Made by a program: the position numbers and the translations under genes. From Sanguibacter sp. HDW7 (GTDB lineage: Bacteria > Actinomycetota > Actinomycetes > Actinomycetales > Cellulomonadaceae): DNA of 64,000 nucleotides. Positions 28,941-38,172 of the stretch are shown piece after piece. The notes beneath the pieces are model-generated. The model saw only the letters and a list, made by a program, of their open reading frames with translations. It searched no databases and had not been told where the DNA came from. The first letter of the stretch is position 1. Each line of letters opens with the position of its first letter. The stretch lies in contig NZ_CP049862.1 of NCBI RefSeq assembly GCF_011300875.1, positions 3,100,001 to 3,164,000 on the forward strand. The letters are read 5' to 3'.

Positions 28941-30860
28941 TCAGCGGCGCGCCAGCACGACCTTCGTCGGGCCTGACCCCTTCTTGACGATCTTGCCCTT
29001 CGCGAACGACTGCGTGCACACCTTCTTCTTGCCCTTGCCCGTGCACGTGAGGTTCGAGGTCGGCAGGCCGAGCTTCTTCTCGTTCTTGAGGAACAGCGTG
29101 CGGTTGATGCCCGTGACGGCGACCGTGGCCTTGCCCGTGCGGGAGACGAGCGTCGCCGTCGAGAACTCCTGGCGGCACGTGTTGACGCCCTTGCTCTTCC
29201 GGCAGCTCGTCGGAGCCTTCGCGTACCCGACCGAACGACCCGCCTTCAACTTCGCGAGCCACTCCGCTCCGATCCGGCCGTTGACGTGCTGGATCCCGTA
29301 CCGCGTGTGCGACGTGATCGCACCCGAGGCGAAGCGTTGCGCGCACACCGTGATCCCGCCCGCGGCCTTCGAGCAGTAGCGCGAGGTCGTCGGCCAGCCG
29401 AGCGAGCCGTTGCGCCCGCCCGTACGGACCCAGCGCGAGGAGAAGGTTCCCGTGACGGTGCGCGTGCCGTACGTCGGGTGCGTCGTCGCGTAGCCGCCCT
29501 GGAACCGCTGCGTGCACGCCTTCCCGGCGCTCGTGCAGCTCTGCTCGGCGCGCGGCAGGCCGAGCGAGCCGTTGCTGCCGCCCGACCCCACCCACACGGT
29601 CGAGAGCCGCCCGAGGACGGCGTGCGTGCCCGTGCTCGGCGACGTCGCCGCGTACCCGCCCGTGAACCTCTGCGAGCACACACCGCCCGCCCCGCACCGC
29701 TCAGCAGCCCGCGGCCAGCCGAGGGCACCCTTCTCCGAGCCGTCCGTCACCCAGCGCGTCCGCAGGACCCCCGGTGCCATCGTGAAGCCCGTCGACCCGG
29801 CCGAGGCGATCGTGCCGCCCGCGAACGTCTGCGCGCAGTAGCGCGGCGATCCCGCCGAGCAGCGGGCGTTCGACCGCTGCTTCCCGAAGCTGCCGTCGAC
29901 GCCGCCGGCACGCAGCCACGCCGTCTGGACCGGACCCGTGACGCCGATCGTCGTCGAGCCGAACCACTGCGTGAACAGGCGCCAGAAGTTGCGGTTGCCG
30001 AACGACGAGCACGCGTCACCCGAGCCCGAGAGGTCCGCCATGGCTGCAGCGTTGGGGGTGTAGGGCGTGTAGTAGTAGAGGCCCGCGGTCGCCACGTTGT
30101 CGATCGTCACCGTGCGCGTGCCGCAGCTCGTGTTCGGGTGGTACTGGATCTCGTGGGTCTCGCCCGCGGGACGCCAGTTGTAGATGTCCGTCTCCTTGGC
30201 GTACCGCTGGTACTGGCGGCCCGCCCCGTAGATCTGGTTGAAGAACCCCGCGTTGTCGGGGTTGCAGCCGCCCGAGTCAGGGCAGGCGAAGCCCGTCGCG
30301 GCGTCGTACTGGCGCTGCGTCGGCGCGGTCGCGGTGACGAGACCCTGCTCCTTCTGCAGGAGCACGACGAGCGACTTCGCGCTCACGCCGCACGCAGCGG
30401 CGACCTTGGCGATGACGGTCGACGCCCGCTCGTTCTTCGCCCCCGTGTAGGCGCGGCAGTAGGAGTTCGCCTTGACGGACGCCGTCGTGAGGCGGAAGTC
30501 CCTGAGGCACGTCGGGCCGTCGGCCGCGGCGCACGTCGCGACCTTGGACTCGAGGAAGCTCTGCACCTGCGACGCGTTGAGGTCGGCGCCCGCGAAGAAC
30601 ACCTCGTCCGTGATGATGCGGCCGGCGTCGAAGAGGCCGAGCGCGGTGTCGAAGGTCTGACCCTCGTCGTCGTTCGCGGCGGCGACGGGTGCCGCCGCGA
30701 CGGGCGCGACGGCCGGCACCGTCGCGGGCACGGCCTGCGCAGGCGGGATCCCGAGCCCGACGACGAGTGCCGCCCCGCACAGGAGCGCGGTCGTGCGGCG
30801 CGTCCCCGCTCGTGCGGTCGTGCCGGTCCTGCGTCGTGCGTCGGCCCACATCGTCGTCAT
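28941..30860 (-). CDS. Secreted LGFP-repeat protein
   Basis: The protein has 639 residues. An Arg-rich start (a second ATG lies three codons in) and the hydrophobic ALLCGAALVVGLGIPPAQA form a signal peptide. The N-terminal domain (residues about 70-310, five or more Cys; FLESKV, LLQKEQGLVTATAPTQRQYDAATGFACPDSGGC) looks like the hemagglutinin-type domain seen in other actinobacterial secreted proteins. The second half is six or seven LGFP repeats of about 50 residues (W...GG..GSLGLPRAEQSC.....CTQRFQGGYATTHP.YGTR.V), which bind or decorate the cell wall. The last repeats are Lys-rich. It may be a cell-wall hydrolase or adhesin; catalytic residues are not evident. Confidence 0.75.
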   Translation of the reverse strand: MTTMWADARRRTGTTARAGTRRTTALLCGAALVVGLGIPPAQAVPATVPAVAPVAAAPVAAANDDEGQTFDTALGLFDAGRIITDEVFFAGADLNASQVQSFLESKVATCAAADGPTCLRDFRLTTASVKANSYCRAYTGAKNERASTVIAKVAAACGVSAKSLVVLLQKEQGLVTATAPTQRQYDAATGFACPDSGGCNPDNAGFFNQIYGAGRQYQRYAKETDIYNWRPAGETHEIQYHPNTSCGTRTVTIDNVATAGLYYYTPYTPNAAAMADLSGSGDACSSFGNRNFWRLFTQWFGSTTIGVTGPVQTAWLRAGGVDGSFGKQRSNARCSAGSPRYCAQTFAGGTIASAGSTGFTMAPGVLRTRWVTDGSEKGALGWPRAAERCGAGGVCSQRFTGGYAATSPSTGTHAVLGRLSTVWVGSGGSNGSLGLPRAEQSCTSAGKACTQRFQGGYATTHPTYGTRTVTGTFSSRWVRTGGRNGSLGWPTTSRYCSKAAGGITVCAQRFASGAITSHTRYGIQHVNGRIGAEWLAKLKAGRSVGYAKAPTSCRKSKGVNTCRQEFSTATLVSRTGKATVAVTGINRTLFLKNEKKLGLPTSNLTCTGKGKKKVCTQSFAKGKIVKKGSGPTKVVLARR

Positions 30861-30980
30861 CCGTCCACTGCGTCGTCGTCCGTGCTGCCGCTCCTGTCAG
30901 CAGCGTCCCCCGCGCGGCTCGGCCGCGCACAGGCCTCACCACCGTACGTCGGGAGTTCCCAGGGTGCGAGCCCCTACATG

Positions 30981-32243
30981 TCAGCGTGCAAGCCTGGCGA
31001 CGGCCGCGGCCTTGGCGGCGAGGAGCGCCGCGTGCCGCCGGGCGAAGGCCTCGCGACGCGCTGCGCGCGGCTCGCGGGACGCGACCGACGCCTCGCGCTC
31101 GGCCACCGCCGTGAGCGCGAGCGCCTCCTCGCGCACGGCCGCGTCGACCCGCCGTCGCAGCTCGCGCCGCGCAAGCTCGTCGAGACCGTCGGTGACGAGC
31201 GCGTCGGCCTGCGCGACGGGACCAGCGCCCGCCGCGGGGGCGTGCGCGCCGATCGTCGCGAGATCGAGCAGGAGGACGCCGTCGACGTCCCCGACCGCGG
31301 AGTCGACGTCGCGGCGCAGCGCGAGGTCGAGGATGACGAGCGGACGCCCGAGCGGGTCAGGCTCGTGCGCAAGGCGCTCGGCCCGGTCCGTCGCACGCTC
31401 GCGCGCCGCCGCGACGCCCGCGGCGTCGAGCACGTGCCCGACGCGCCCCGAGCACGAGACGACGAGGTCCGCGTCAGCGACCGCGTCGACGAGCCCGTCG
31501 CCGTCGACCGCCACCCCGCCCCGCGCGCTCGCGAAGTCCTCCGCGCGGCCCGAGCGCGAGTGCACGCGGACGTCGAGCACCCCTCGGCTGCGCAGCGCCG
31601 CGAACGCCGCGCCCGCGTACGAGCCCGTGCCGACGAGCACGGCTCGCACCTGCCGCCACGGCGGCAGGCTCGCGCCCGCGAGGTCGAGCCCGACGCCGAC
31701 GACCGAGCGACCGACGGTCCCGAGGCCCGTCGCGACCTCGACCCGGCGCGACGTGCGCGACGCCTGCTCGAAGAGGAGGTCGAGCGCAGGCGTCGACGTG
31801 CCGAGAGCGCGCGCACGCACGGCCGCGCGTCGCACCTGCCCCGCGATCTCCCGCTCGCCGACGACCATCGACTCGAGGCCCGACGCGACGCGCAGCAGGT
31901 GGCGCGCGGCATCGCCGTCGGCCCGGCGCGTGAGCGCGGCCGCGACCGCGTGGCGCGGCAGGCCCGTCGTCGCACCGACGACCTCCTCGACGCGCGCGGT
32001 CGCCTCAGCCGCGCCGTCCGCCTCGACGTAGACCTCGACGCGGTTGCACGTCGTGAGGACGACGGCGCCCCGCGCCGCGGGGGCGTCGGCACCCGACGTG
32101 GGGGCGTCACCGGTCCCGGGTACGCCCCTGCCCGGGGCGGGCGCGACGACGTCGCGCGCGAGCCCCGGACCCACCAACCCGAGCCTCTCGAGGAGGTCGA
32201 GATCGAGGTCGCGGTGCGACGCGGAGAAGGACCAGATGTTCAC
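30981..32243 (-). CDS. hemA: Glutamyl-tRNA reductase HemA
   Basis: HemA makes glutamate-1-semialdehyde, the first step of heme synthesis. A GTG at 32243 (MNIWSFSASHRDLDLDLLE) gives 420 residues. The catalytic Cys66 lies in LTTCNRVEVY. The NADPH domain shows AVLVGTGSYAGAAFAAL, and the dimer helix ESMVVGEREIAGQVRRAA is conserved. The spacer between the start and Cys66 is about 15 residues longer than usual, owing to a Pro/Gly-rich insert near residues 35-58. It is divergent from hemE; only 50 bases separate the starts. Confidence 0.92.
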   Translation of the reverse strand: MNIWSFSASHRDLDLDLLERLGLVGPGLARDVVAPAPGRGVPGTGDAPTSGADAPAARGAVVLTTCNRVEVYVEADGAAEATARVEEVVGATTGLPRHAVAAALTRRADGDAARHLLRVASGLESMVVGEREIAGQVRRAAVRARALGTSTPALDLLFEQASRTSRRVEVATGLGTVGRSVVGVGLDLAGASLPPWRQVRAVLVGTGSYAGAAFAALRSRGVLDVRVHSRSGRAEDFASARGGVAVDGDGLVDAVADADLVVSCSGRVGHVLDAAGVAAARERATDRAERLAHEPDPLGRPLVILDLALRRDVDSAVGDVDGVLLLDLATIGAHAPAAGAGPVAQADALVTDGLDELARRELRRRVDAAVREEALALTAVAEREASVASREPRAARREAFARRHAALLAAKAAAVARLAR

Positions 32244-32293
32244 GGTGAGAATGATTGAACCACCGACACGAATTCGCGGCACAATCAGTTCTT

Positions 32294-33406
32294 GTGAATC
32301 TCGCGACGCATCCCCTTGCTGACGGAACGACATCTTCCTCGCGCGCCGTACGTGCATTTCGCGGCGACCGCCCCGACGTCACCCCCGTCTGGTTCATGCG
32401 CCAGGCGGGTCGCTCCCTGCCCGAGTACCGCCGCGTCCGCGAGGGCGTCGGCATGATCGAGTCGTGCCTGCGTCCCGAGCTCGCCGCCGAGATCACGCTT
32501 CAGCCCGTGCGTCGCCACCGGGTCGACGCCGCCGTCTTCTTCTCCGACATCGTCGTGCCGCTGCGGCTCGCGGGGGTCGACGTCGACATCGCCCCCGGCG
32601 TCGGGCCCGTGCTCGGCGCGCCCGTCCGCACTGCCGACGACGTCGCGCGGCTCGAAGAGCTCAGCCTCGACGACGCGGCGCTCGCGCCCATCGCGGAGGC
32701 CGTCGCCCTCACCGTCGCCGGCCTCGCAGCGGACCCCGGCGCGTCCGGGTGCGGTGACACCCCGCTCGTCGGCTTCGGCGGTGCGCCCTTCACCCTCGCC
32801 GCGTACCTCGTCGAGGGTCGCCCCTCGCGCGACCACCTCGCGGCACGCGCGCTCATGCACGCCGACCCCGAGCTCTGGGCGCGCCTGCTCACGTGGTGCG
32901 CGCGCGTCACGTCGGACTTCCTCGTCACGCAGGTGCGGGCCGGTGCGAGCGTCGTCCAGCTCTTCGACTCGTGGGCCGGCTCCCTGTCCCTCGCCGCCTA
33001 CTCGGAGTCGGTCGCCCCGTTCTCCGCGCTCGCGCTCGAGGCCGTGCGCGCGCTCGACGTCGACGGGCAGCGCGTGCCCGTCGTCCACTTCGGCACCGGC
33101 ACGGGCCACCTGCTCGCCGCGATGCGCGACGTCGGCGCGGACGTCGTCGGCGTCGACCACCGCACGCCGCTCGACGAGGCGTCCGCGCTGCTCGGGCACG
33201 CGACGCCGCTCCAGGGGAACGTCGACCCTTCCTTCCTCTTCACCCCGCGTGCGACGCTCGAGGCGCACGTCCACGACGTCCTGCGCCGCGGCCTCGCCGC
33301 ACCCGCGCACGTCGTCAACCTCGGCCACGGCGTCCCGCCCGACGCCGACCCGGACGCCCTCACGGGCATCGCCCGCACCGTCCACGCGTGGCAGCAGGAG
33401 GACTGA
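32294..33406 (+). CDS. hemE: Uroporphyrinogen decarboxylase HemE
   Basis: HemE removes four carboxyl groups from uroporphyrinogen III to form coproporphyrinogen III. The 370-residue protein has the conserved RPDVTPVWFMRQAGRSLPEYR near the start, FFSDIVVPL, VGFGGAPFTLAAYLVEG and VQLFDSWAGSLS. The GTG at 32294 lacks a Shine-Dalgarno; CACAAT ends eight bases upstream, so it probably starts a leaderless mRNA. Its TGA overlaps the ATG of hemY by one base. Confidence 0.95.
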   Translation: MNLATHPLADGTTSSSRAVRAFRGDRPDVTPVWFMRQAGRSLPEYRRVREGVGMIESCLRPELAAEITLQPVRRHRVDAAVFFSDIVVPLRLAGVDVDIAPGVGPVLGAPVRTADDVARLEELSLDDAALAPIAEAVALTVAGLAADPGASGCGDTPLVGFGGAPFTLAAYLVEGRPSRDHLAARALMHADPELWARLLTWCARVTSDFLVTQVRAGASVVQLFDSWAGSLSLAAYSESVAPFSALALEAVRALDVDGQRVPVVHFGTGTGHLLAAMRDVGADVVGVDHRTPLDEASALLGHATPLQGNVDPSFLFTPRATLEAHVHDVLRRGLAAPAHVVNLGHGVPPDADPDALTGIARTVHAWQQED

Positions 33407-34920
33407 TGAGCCGCACGATCGTCGTCGGAGGAGGCGTCGCAGGCCTCACCGCCGCGCGCGAGCTTGCGCTCGCCGGACGCACCGTCGTCCTCCTCGAGGC
33501 GTCCGCGGACGTCGGCGGCAGCGTCCGCCCGCTCGTCGTCGAGCGCGGCGGCCTCGACGGCGCCGATCCGCAGTGCCCCGACGACTCCCCGTTCGAGCGC
33601 GTGACGCTCGACGGCGGCGCAGAGTCCTTCGCGACCCGCTCGAGCGCCGTCGGCGACCTGCTCGACGAGCTCGGGCTCGCGGGCGAGATCGTCACGCCGG
33701 CCGGAGCCCCCGCGTGGGTGCGGACGCCCGACGCGCTCATGCCGCTGCCCCGCTCGGGCGTCCTCGGCATCCCCGGCGACCTCGAGACCGTGCGGCGCAC
33801 GCTCGGCACGGGCGCCTGGCTGCGCGCGCGGCTCGACGCCGCGCTGCCCGCGTCCGTCGGGACGCGCGGGTCGCGCGGGACGCGCGGGTCCGGGGACGAC
33901 GGCGCCGTGAGCGTCGGGCACCTCGTGCGCGCGCGACTCGGCGACGACGTGCTGCGCGCCTTCGTCGCGCCCGTGACCGGCGGCGTCCACTCCGCGTCCG
34001 CCGACCTCCTCGACGTCGACGCCGTCGCCCCCGGGCTGCGCGAGGGCGTCGCCCGGCACGGATCCCTCGTCGCGGCCGCCGCCGCGCTGCGCTCCGCCGC
34101 CCCCGCCGGCTCCGCCGTCGCCGGGCTCCGCGGCGGCATGCACACGCTCGTCGCCGCGCTCCTCGCCGACCTCGTGGCCCGCGGCGTCGACGTCCGACGC
34201 TCGACGCACGTCGAACGCCTCGAGCGCACGGACGACGGCTGGCGTGTCCACACCCTCGGCCCCGCGCGGCGCGGTTCGTTCGAGGACGCCGTCGGCGCCC
34301 GCGCGACGGCCACCCTCGAGTCCGACGACGTCGTCGTCGCGACGACCGCCGGAGAAGCAGCACGACTCCTCGGCGCCCACGTGCCCGCGAGCGTGCTGCC
34401 CGAGATCCCGCACGGCCACGTGTGCCTCGTGACCCTCGTGCTCGCGGACCCGCGGCTCGACTCCGCGCCGCGCGGCACGGGAGTGCTCGTCGCGTCGGGC
34501 GTCAACGCCGCGCACGGCGTGCGCGCCAAGGCGCTCACGCACTCGAGCGCGAAGTGGGACTGGGTGCGCGACGCCCTGCCGAGCGGCCACCACGCGGTGC
34601 GCCTCTCCTACGGGCGGCTCGGCGGCGACCCCGACCCGGGCGACGCGTCCGCGACGTCCCTCGAACGCACCGGGCTCCACGACGCGGGCCAGCTCCTCGG
34701 CGTGCCGCTCACACCCGCGCACGTCGTCGGCGCGAAGGTCGTGCGGTTCGGTGCGGGGCTCCCTTTCGCAGCGATCGGGCACGCGGCACGCGTCGCCCGG
34801 CTGCGCGCCGTGCTCGACGACGTCGGCGGGCTGCACGTCACCGGGGCGTGGGTCGCGGGGACGGGGCTCGCGTCCGTCGTCGCGGACGCCCGGCGGATCG
34901 CCCCGGCGCTCCGCGGCTGA
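33406..34920 (+). CDS. hemY: Coproporphyrinogen III / protoporphyrinogen oxidase HemY (CgoX)
   Basis: This 504-residue FAD enzyme oxidises coproporphyrinogen III to coproporphyrin III in the actinobacterial pathway. The FAD motif is VVGGGVAGLTAARELALAG, followed by the Glu of LLEASADVGG. The C-terminal FAD contact is HVTGAWVAGTGLASVV. The ATG overlaps the hemE stop (TGATG); the frame is open upstream but would overlap hemE. An insert between ALPASVGT and GAVSVGHLVRARLG has a short TRGSRGTRGSG repeat. The presence of hemQ and hemH downstream shows that this branch is coproporphyrin-dependent. Confidence 0.92.
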   Translation: MSRTIVVGGGVAGLTAARELALAGRTVVLLEASADVGGSVRPLVVERGGLDGADPQCPDDSPFERVTLDGGAESFATRSSAVGDLLDELGLAGEIVTPAGAPAWVRTPDALMPLPRSGVLGIPGDLETVRRTLGTGAWLRARLDAALPASVGTRGSRGTRGSGDDGAVSVGHLVRARLGDDVLRAFVAPVTGGVHSASADLLDVDAVAPGLREGVARHGSLVAAAAALRSAAPAGSAVAGLRGGMHTLVAALLADLVARGVDVRRSTHVERLERTDDGWRVHTLGPARRGSFEDAVGARATATLESDDVVVATTAGEAARLLGAHVPASVLPEIPHGHVCLVTLVLADPRLDSAPRGTGVLVASGVNAAHGVRAKALTHSSAKWDWVRDALPSGHHAVRLSYGRLGGDPDPGDASATSLERTGLHDAGQLLGVPLTPAHVVGAKVVRFGAGLPFAAIGHAARVARLRAVLDDVGGLHVTGAWVAGTGLASVVADARRIAPALRG

Positions 34921-34922
34921 GC

Positions 34923-34951
34923 CCGGCGACATTTCCTGGAAATGTCGCCGG
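34923..34951 (+). terminator. Terminator after hemE-hemY
   Basis: Perfect 12-base arms CCGGCGACATTT (34923-34934) and AAATGTCGCCGG (34940-34951) with a CCTGG loop, right after the hemY stop. Confidence 0.8.
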
Positions 34952-35066
34952 CATTCCTCGGGCGCTTTTCTGAGCCGTTGTCACGACGTCATTCCTGATC
35001 CCCGTCACGTCGAGAATTCCCTCGCCGCGTTTCCCCTCCGGCGCGCACGGGACCACAATCGATCCC

Positions 35067-35852
35067 ATGAGCAACGACGCGTACGGCGCACCCACGTCCA
35101 CGAACGACGGTCCCGAGCCCGTCGCCTACACCCTCTGGGCCGTCCTCCGACGCGACCCCGCCGCCGAGCCGCTCCTCACGCGCCTCCTCGGTGACGAGGT
35201 CGACGCGTCCGCGACGTCCGTCCCGCAGGACACCGTCGTCACGCTGCTCGAGGCCGCGTCCGACGACCTCGGCGCGCTCGTCGACGACCTCCCCGAGGGC
35301 GTCGACCTCCGCGGCCTCTACGACGCGTCCGGCCTGCGCGCCGACGCCGACGTCATCGTCTGGCTCACCGGCCCCACCGCCGAGGGCCTCCAGGCCGCGC
35401 TGCGCACCCTGCGCACGTCCGTCCTGCTCGGCGACCTCCTGCCCACGTGGAACGCCCTCGGCGTCCACCGTCCCGCCGAGTTCACCGCGCGCCACCTGCC
35501 CGCCTTCATGCGCGGCACCGAGCCCAAGGACTGGCTCACCGTCTACCCCTTCGTGCGGTCCTACGACTGGTACCTGCTGCCCGAGGACGAGCGTCGCGCG
35601 ATGCTCGCCGACCACGGGATCAAGGGCCGCGAGTTCCCCCAGGTGCTCTCCAACACCGTCTCCGCGTTCTCCCTCGGCGACTACGAGTGGCTGCTCGGCC
35701 TCGAGGCCGACGAGCTCACCGACCTCGTCGACCTCATGCGCCACCTGCGCTACACCGAGGCCCGCCGCCACGTGCGCGACGAGCTGCCGTTCTACACGGG
35801 CCGCAACGTGAGCATCGAGCGTCTCGCCGCGATCCTTCTGGACGTCGCATGA
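35067..35852 (+). CDS. hemQ: Coproheme decarboxylase HemQ (ChdC), chlorite-dismutase family
   Basis: HemQ (261 residues) converts coproheme to heme b, the last step of the coproporphyrin pathway. The catalytic Tyr lies in DWLTVYPFVRSYDWYLLP and the axial heme His in RRAMLADHG. Other conserved parts are PQVLSNTVSAFSLGDYEWLLG and LMRHLRYTEARRHVRDELPFYTGR. CACAAT ends seven bases before the ATG, so a leaderless promoter is likely. Its stop overlaps the hemH start by four bases, so iron insertion and decarboxylation are coupled. Confidence 0.95.
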   Translation: MSNDAYGAPTSTNDGPEPVAYTLWAVLRRDPAAEPLLTRLLGDEVDASATSVPQDTVVTLLEAASDDLGALVDDLPEGVDLRGLYDASGLRADADVIVWLTGPTAEGLQAALRTLRTSVLLGDLLPTWNALGVHRPAEFTARHLPAFMRGTEPKDWLTVYPFVRSYDWYLLPEDERRAMLADHGIKGREFPQVLSNTVSAFSLGDYEWLLGLEADELTDLVDLMRHLRYTEARRHVRDELPFYTGRNVSIERLAAILLDVA

Positions 35853-37198
35853 GCGACGACGAGATCTTCCGGGGCGGGCTGCTTCCGCTCGTCCCCGCGG
35901 CGGACCCGCACGGCTCCGCGCACGACGACGCGCACGGGTGCGCGTGCGGCGAGGACGGCTGCGAGGAGGTCGAGGTCGACCTCGACGACTACCTCGCCGA
36001 GATCGCCGCCCAGCTGCCGCCGGTCGAGCCCTCGGAGCCCGTCGCATACGACGGCGTGCTCCTCGTCGGCTTCGGCGGGCCAGAGGGCCAGGACGACGTC
36101 CTGCCCTACCTCCGCAACGTCACCGCCGGCCGCGGCATCCCCGACGAGCGCCTCGAGGAGGTCGCCGTCCACTACCGCGCCCGCGGCGGCGTCTCCCCCA
36201 TCAACGACCAGAACCGCGCGCTCCGCGCGGCGCTCGCCACCGAGCTCGCGACGCGCGGGCTCGACCTGCCCGTCCTGTGGGGCAACCGCAACTGGGACCC
36301 CTACCTCGCCGACACCCTGCGTTCTGCTGCGGACGCGGGCCACCGGCACCTCCTCGCGATCGTCACCTCCGCCTACTCCTCGTACTCCGGCTGCCGCCAG
36401 TACCGCGAGGACCTCGCGGGAGCGCTCGAGTCGACGGGACTCGCAGGCACGCTCCGCATCGACAAGGTGCGGCAGTACTTCGACAGCCCCGGGTTCGTCG
36501 CGCCGTTCGTCGAGGGCGTGCGCGGGGCGCTCGGGCGGCTGCGCGCCGCCGCAGCCTCCGCCTCGGGCGCCGCCTCGGGCGACGACGACGCGTCGGCCGA
36601 CGTCCGCGTCCTCTTCTGCACCCACTCCATCCCCACCGCCGCGGCCGAGGTCACCGGACCCCAGACCGGCACCGACGGGCCCGTCGGCTGGGCCGACGGC
36701 GGCGCCTACGAGGCCCAGCACTACGCCGTCGCGAACGCCGTCATGGCCGCCGTCGACGACACCGTGCCGTGGGAGCTCGTCTACCAGTCACGCTCGGGCG
36801 ACCCGCGCACCCCCTGGCTCGAGCCCGACATCAACGACCGCCTCGCCGAGCTCGCCGCCGACCCCGACGAGCGGCCGGACGCCGTCCTCATCGTGCCCCT
36901 CGGTTTCGTCTCCGACCACATGGAGGTCCTCTGGGACCTCGACACCGAGGCCCTCGCCACGTGCGCCTCGCTCGGCATCCTGGGCGAGCGCGTCCCCACG
37001 CCCGGCGTCCACCCCGCGTTCGTCGCCGGGCTCGTCGACCTCGTCGCCGAGCGCACCGCCGCCCCGACGCGCACCGCGACGCAGGCGACGTGCGGCGCCG
37101 CGGGCGTCCTCGGGCCCTGGTACGACAGGTGCCGGCCCGACTGCTGCACCGACCCGCGCGGTTCGGTCCGGGCCGTCGTCGCCGAGGACGTCGGATGA
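35849..37198 (+). CDS. hemH: Coproporphyrin ferrochelatase HemH (CpfC) with Cys-rich N-terminal extension
   Basis: This 449-residue enzyme inserts iron into coproporphyrin III. The core is typical: VLLVGFGGPEGQDDVLPYLRNV, HYRARGGVSPINDQN, the catalytic His in RVLFCTHSIP, and VLIVPLGFVSDHMEVLWDLD with the conserved Glu. Cys182 (in SYSGCRQY) and the C-terminal Cys415, Cys428, Cys432 and Cys433 are placed like the [2Fe-2S] ligands of mycobacterial ferrochelatase. Unusual is a 60-residue N-terminal extension with His- and Cys-rich HGCACGEDGC (Cys31, 33, 38) and an acidic stretch. The ATG overlaps the hemQ stop. The frame continues upstream but the overlap and start favour 35849. Confidence 0.93.
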   Translation: MSDDEIFRGGLLPLVPAADPHGSAHDDAHGCACGEDGCEEVEVDLDDYLAEIAAQLPPVEPSEPVAYDGVLLVGFGGPEGQDDVLPYLRNVTAGRGIPDERLEEVAVHYRARGGVSPINDQNRALRAALATELATRGLDLPVLWGNRNWDPYLADTLRSAADAGHRHLLAIVTSAYSSYSGCRQYREDLAGALESTGLAGTLRIDKVRQYFDSPGFVAPFVEGVRGALGRLRAAAASASGAASGDDDASADVRVLFCTHSIPTAAAEVTGPQTGTDGPVGWADGGAYEAQHYAVANAVMAAVDDTVPWELVYQSRSGDPRTPWLEPDINDRLAELAADPDERPDAVLIVPLGFVSDHMEVLWDLDTEALATCASLGILGERVPTPGVHPAFVAGLVDLVAERTAAPTRTATQATCGAAGVLGPWYDRCRPDCCTDPRGSVRAVVAEDVG

Positions 37199-38172
37199 GT
37201 GTCGTGCGCGTCGGGACCCGCGCGTCCGAGCTCGCGCGCACCCAGACCGGGCACGTCACGGACGCGCTCAGCGCGGCCGCGAGCGCGGCCGGGACCCCGC
37301 TCGCGCTCGAGACCGTCCACGTGACGACCGAGGGCGACACGACGCGCGCGTCCCTCGCGCAGCTCGGCGGGACGGGCGTGTTCGTCGCCGCGCTGCGCGA
37401 CGCGCTGCTCGACGGACGCATCGACGTGGCCGTGCACTCGCTCAAGGACCTGCCGACCGCGCCCGCCCGCGGCCTCACTGTCGCCGCCATGCCGCCGCGC
37501 GAGTCGCCGCTCGACGCGCTCGTCGCACGCGACGGCCTCACCCTCGCGGGGCTGCCGCGCGGTGCGCGCATCGGCACCGGATCGCCACGGCGACGCGCGC
37601 AGCTGCTCGCGGCTCGGCCCGACCTCGAGGTCGTCGACATCCGCGGGAACGTCGGCACACGCATCGCGCGCGCGCTCGGGCCGGACGCCGACCTCGACGC
37701 CGTCGTGCTCGCCGCCGCAGGTCTCGCCCGCATCGGACGGACCGCGCTCGTCACCGAGCCCCTTGACCCGTCCGTCATGACGCCCGCGCCCGGGCAGGGC
37801 GTCCTCGCCGTCGAGACCCGCACGGACGCCCAGATCCCGGGGCTGGCGGCGCTCGATCACGTGCCGTCGCGGCTCGCGGCGACCGCCGAGCGCGCGCTGC
37901 TCGCGCGGCTCGAGGCCGGGTGCGCGGCACCCGTCGGGGCGCTCGCTGCTGTCTCTCTGGACGGGGCGCGCATGCAGATCGACCTCGACGTCGTCGTCGC
38001 GTCGCTCGACGGGACGCGCGTGCTGCGGCACGGCGCGTCGCAGAGCGGCCCGGTCGTCGGCGCGGGCACGTACGACCTCGCCGCCGCCGTCGAGAGCGCG
38101 CAGTCGCTCGGCATCAACCTCGCGGAGATCATCTTCGAGATGGGCGCCGCCGACATCGCGCCGTTGCGGTGA
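37195..38172 (+). CDS. hemC: Hydroxymethylbilane synthase HemC
   Basis: HemC (325 residues) joins four porphobilinogen molecules. It has VGTRASELARTQTGHV at the start, AVHSLKDLPTA, IGTGSPRRRAQL and the cofactor-attachment Cys in LEAGCAAPVGA. The ATG at 37195 overlaps the hemH stop (ATGA). The hemD start overlaps its own stop. Confidence 0.95.
   Translation: MSVVRVGTRASELARTQTGHVTDALSAAASAAGTPLALETVHVTTEGDTTRASLAQLGGTGVFVAALRDALLDGRIDVAVHSLKDLPTAPARGLTVAAMPPRESPLDALVARDGLTLAGLPRGARIGTGSPRRRAQLLAARPDLEVVDIRGNVGTRIARALGPDADLDAVVLAAAGLARIGRTALVTEPLDPSVMTPAPGQGVLAVETRTDAQIPGLAALDHVPSRLAATAERALLARLEAGCAAPVGALAAVSLDGARMQIDLDVVVASLDGTRVLRHGASQSGPVVGAGTYDLAAAVESAQSLGINLAEIIFEMGAADIAPLR

Noticed and set aside
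29286-32258. A plus-strand open frame of about 990 codons over the LGFP gene and hemA
   Set aside because: It is antisense to two genes with clear domains, and its product is an Arg/Ala/Glu-rich sequence without any motif.
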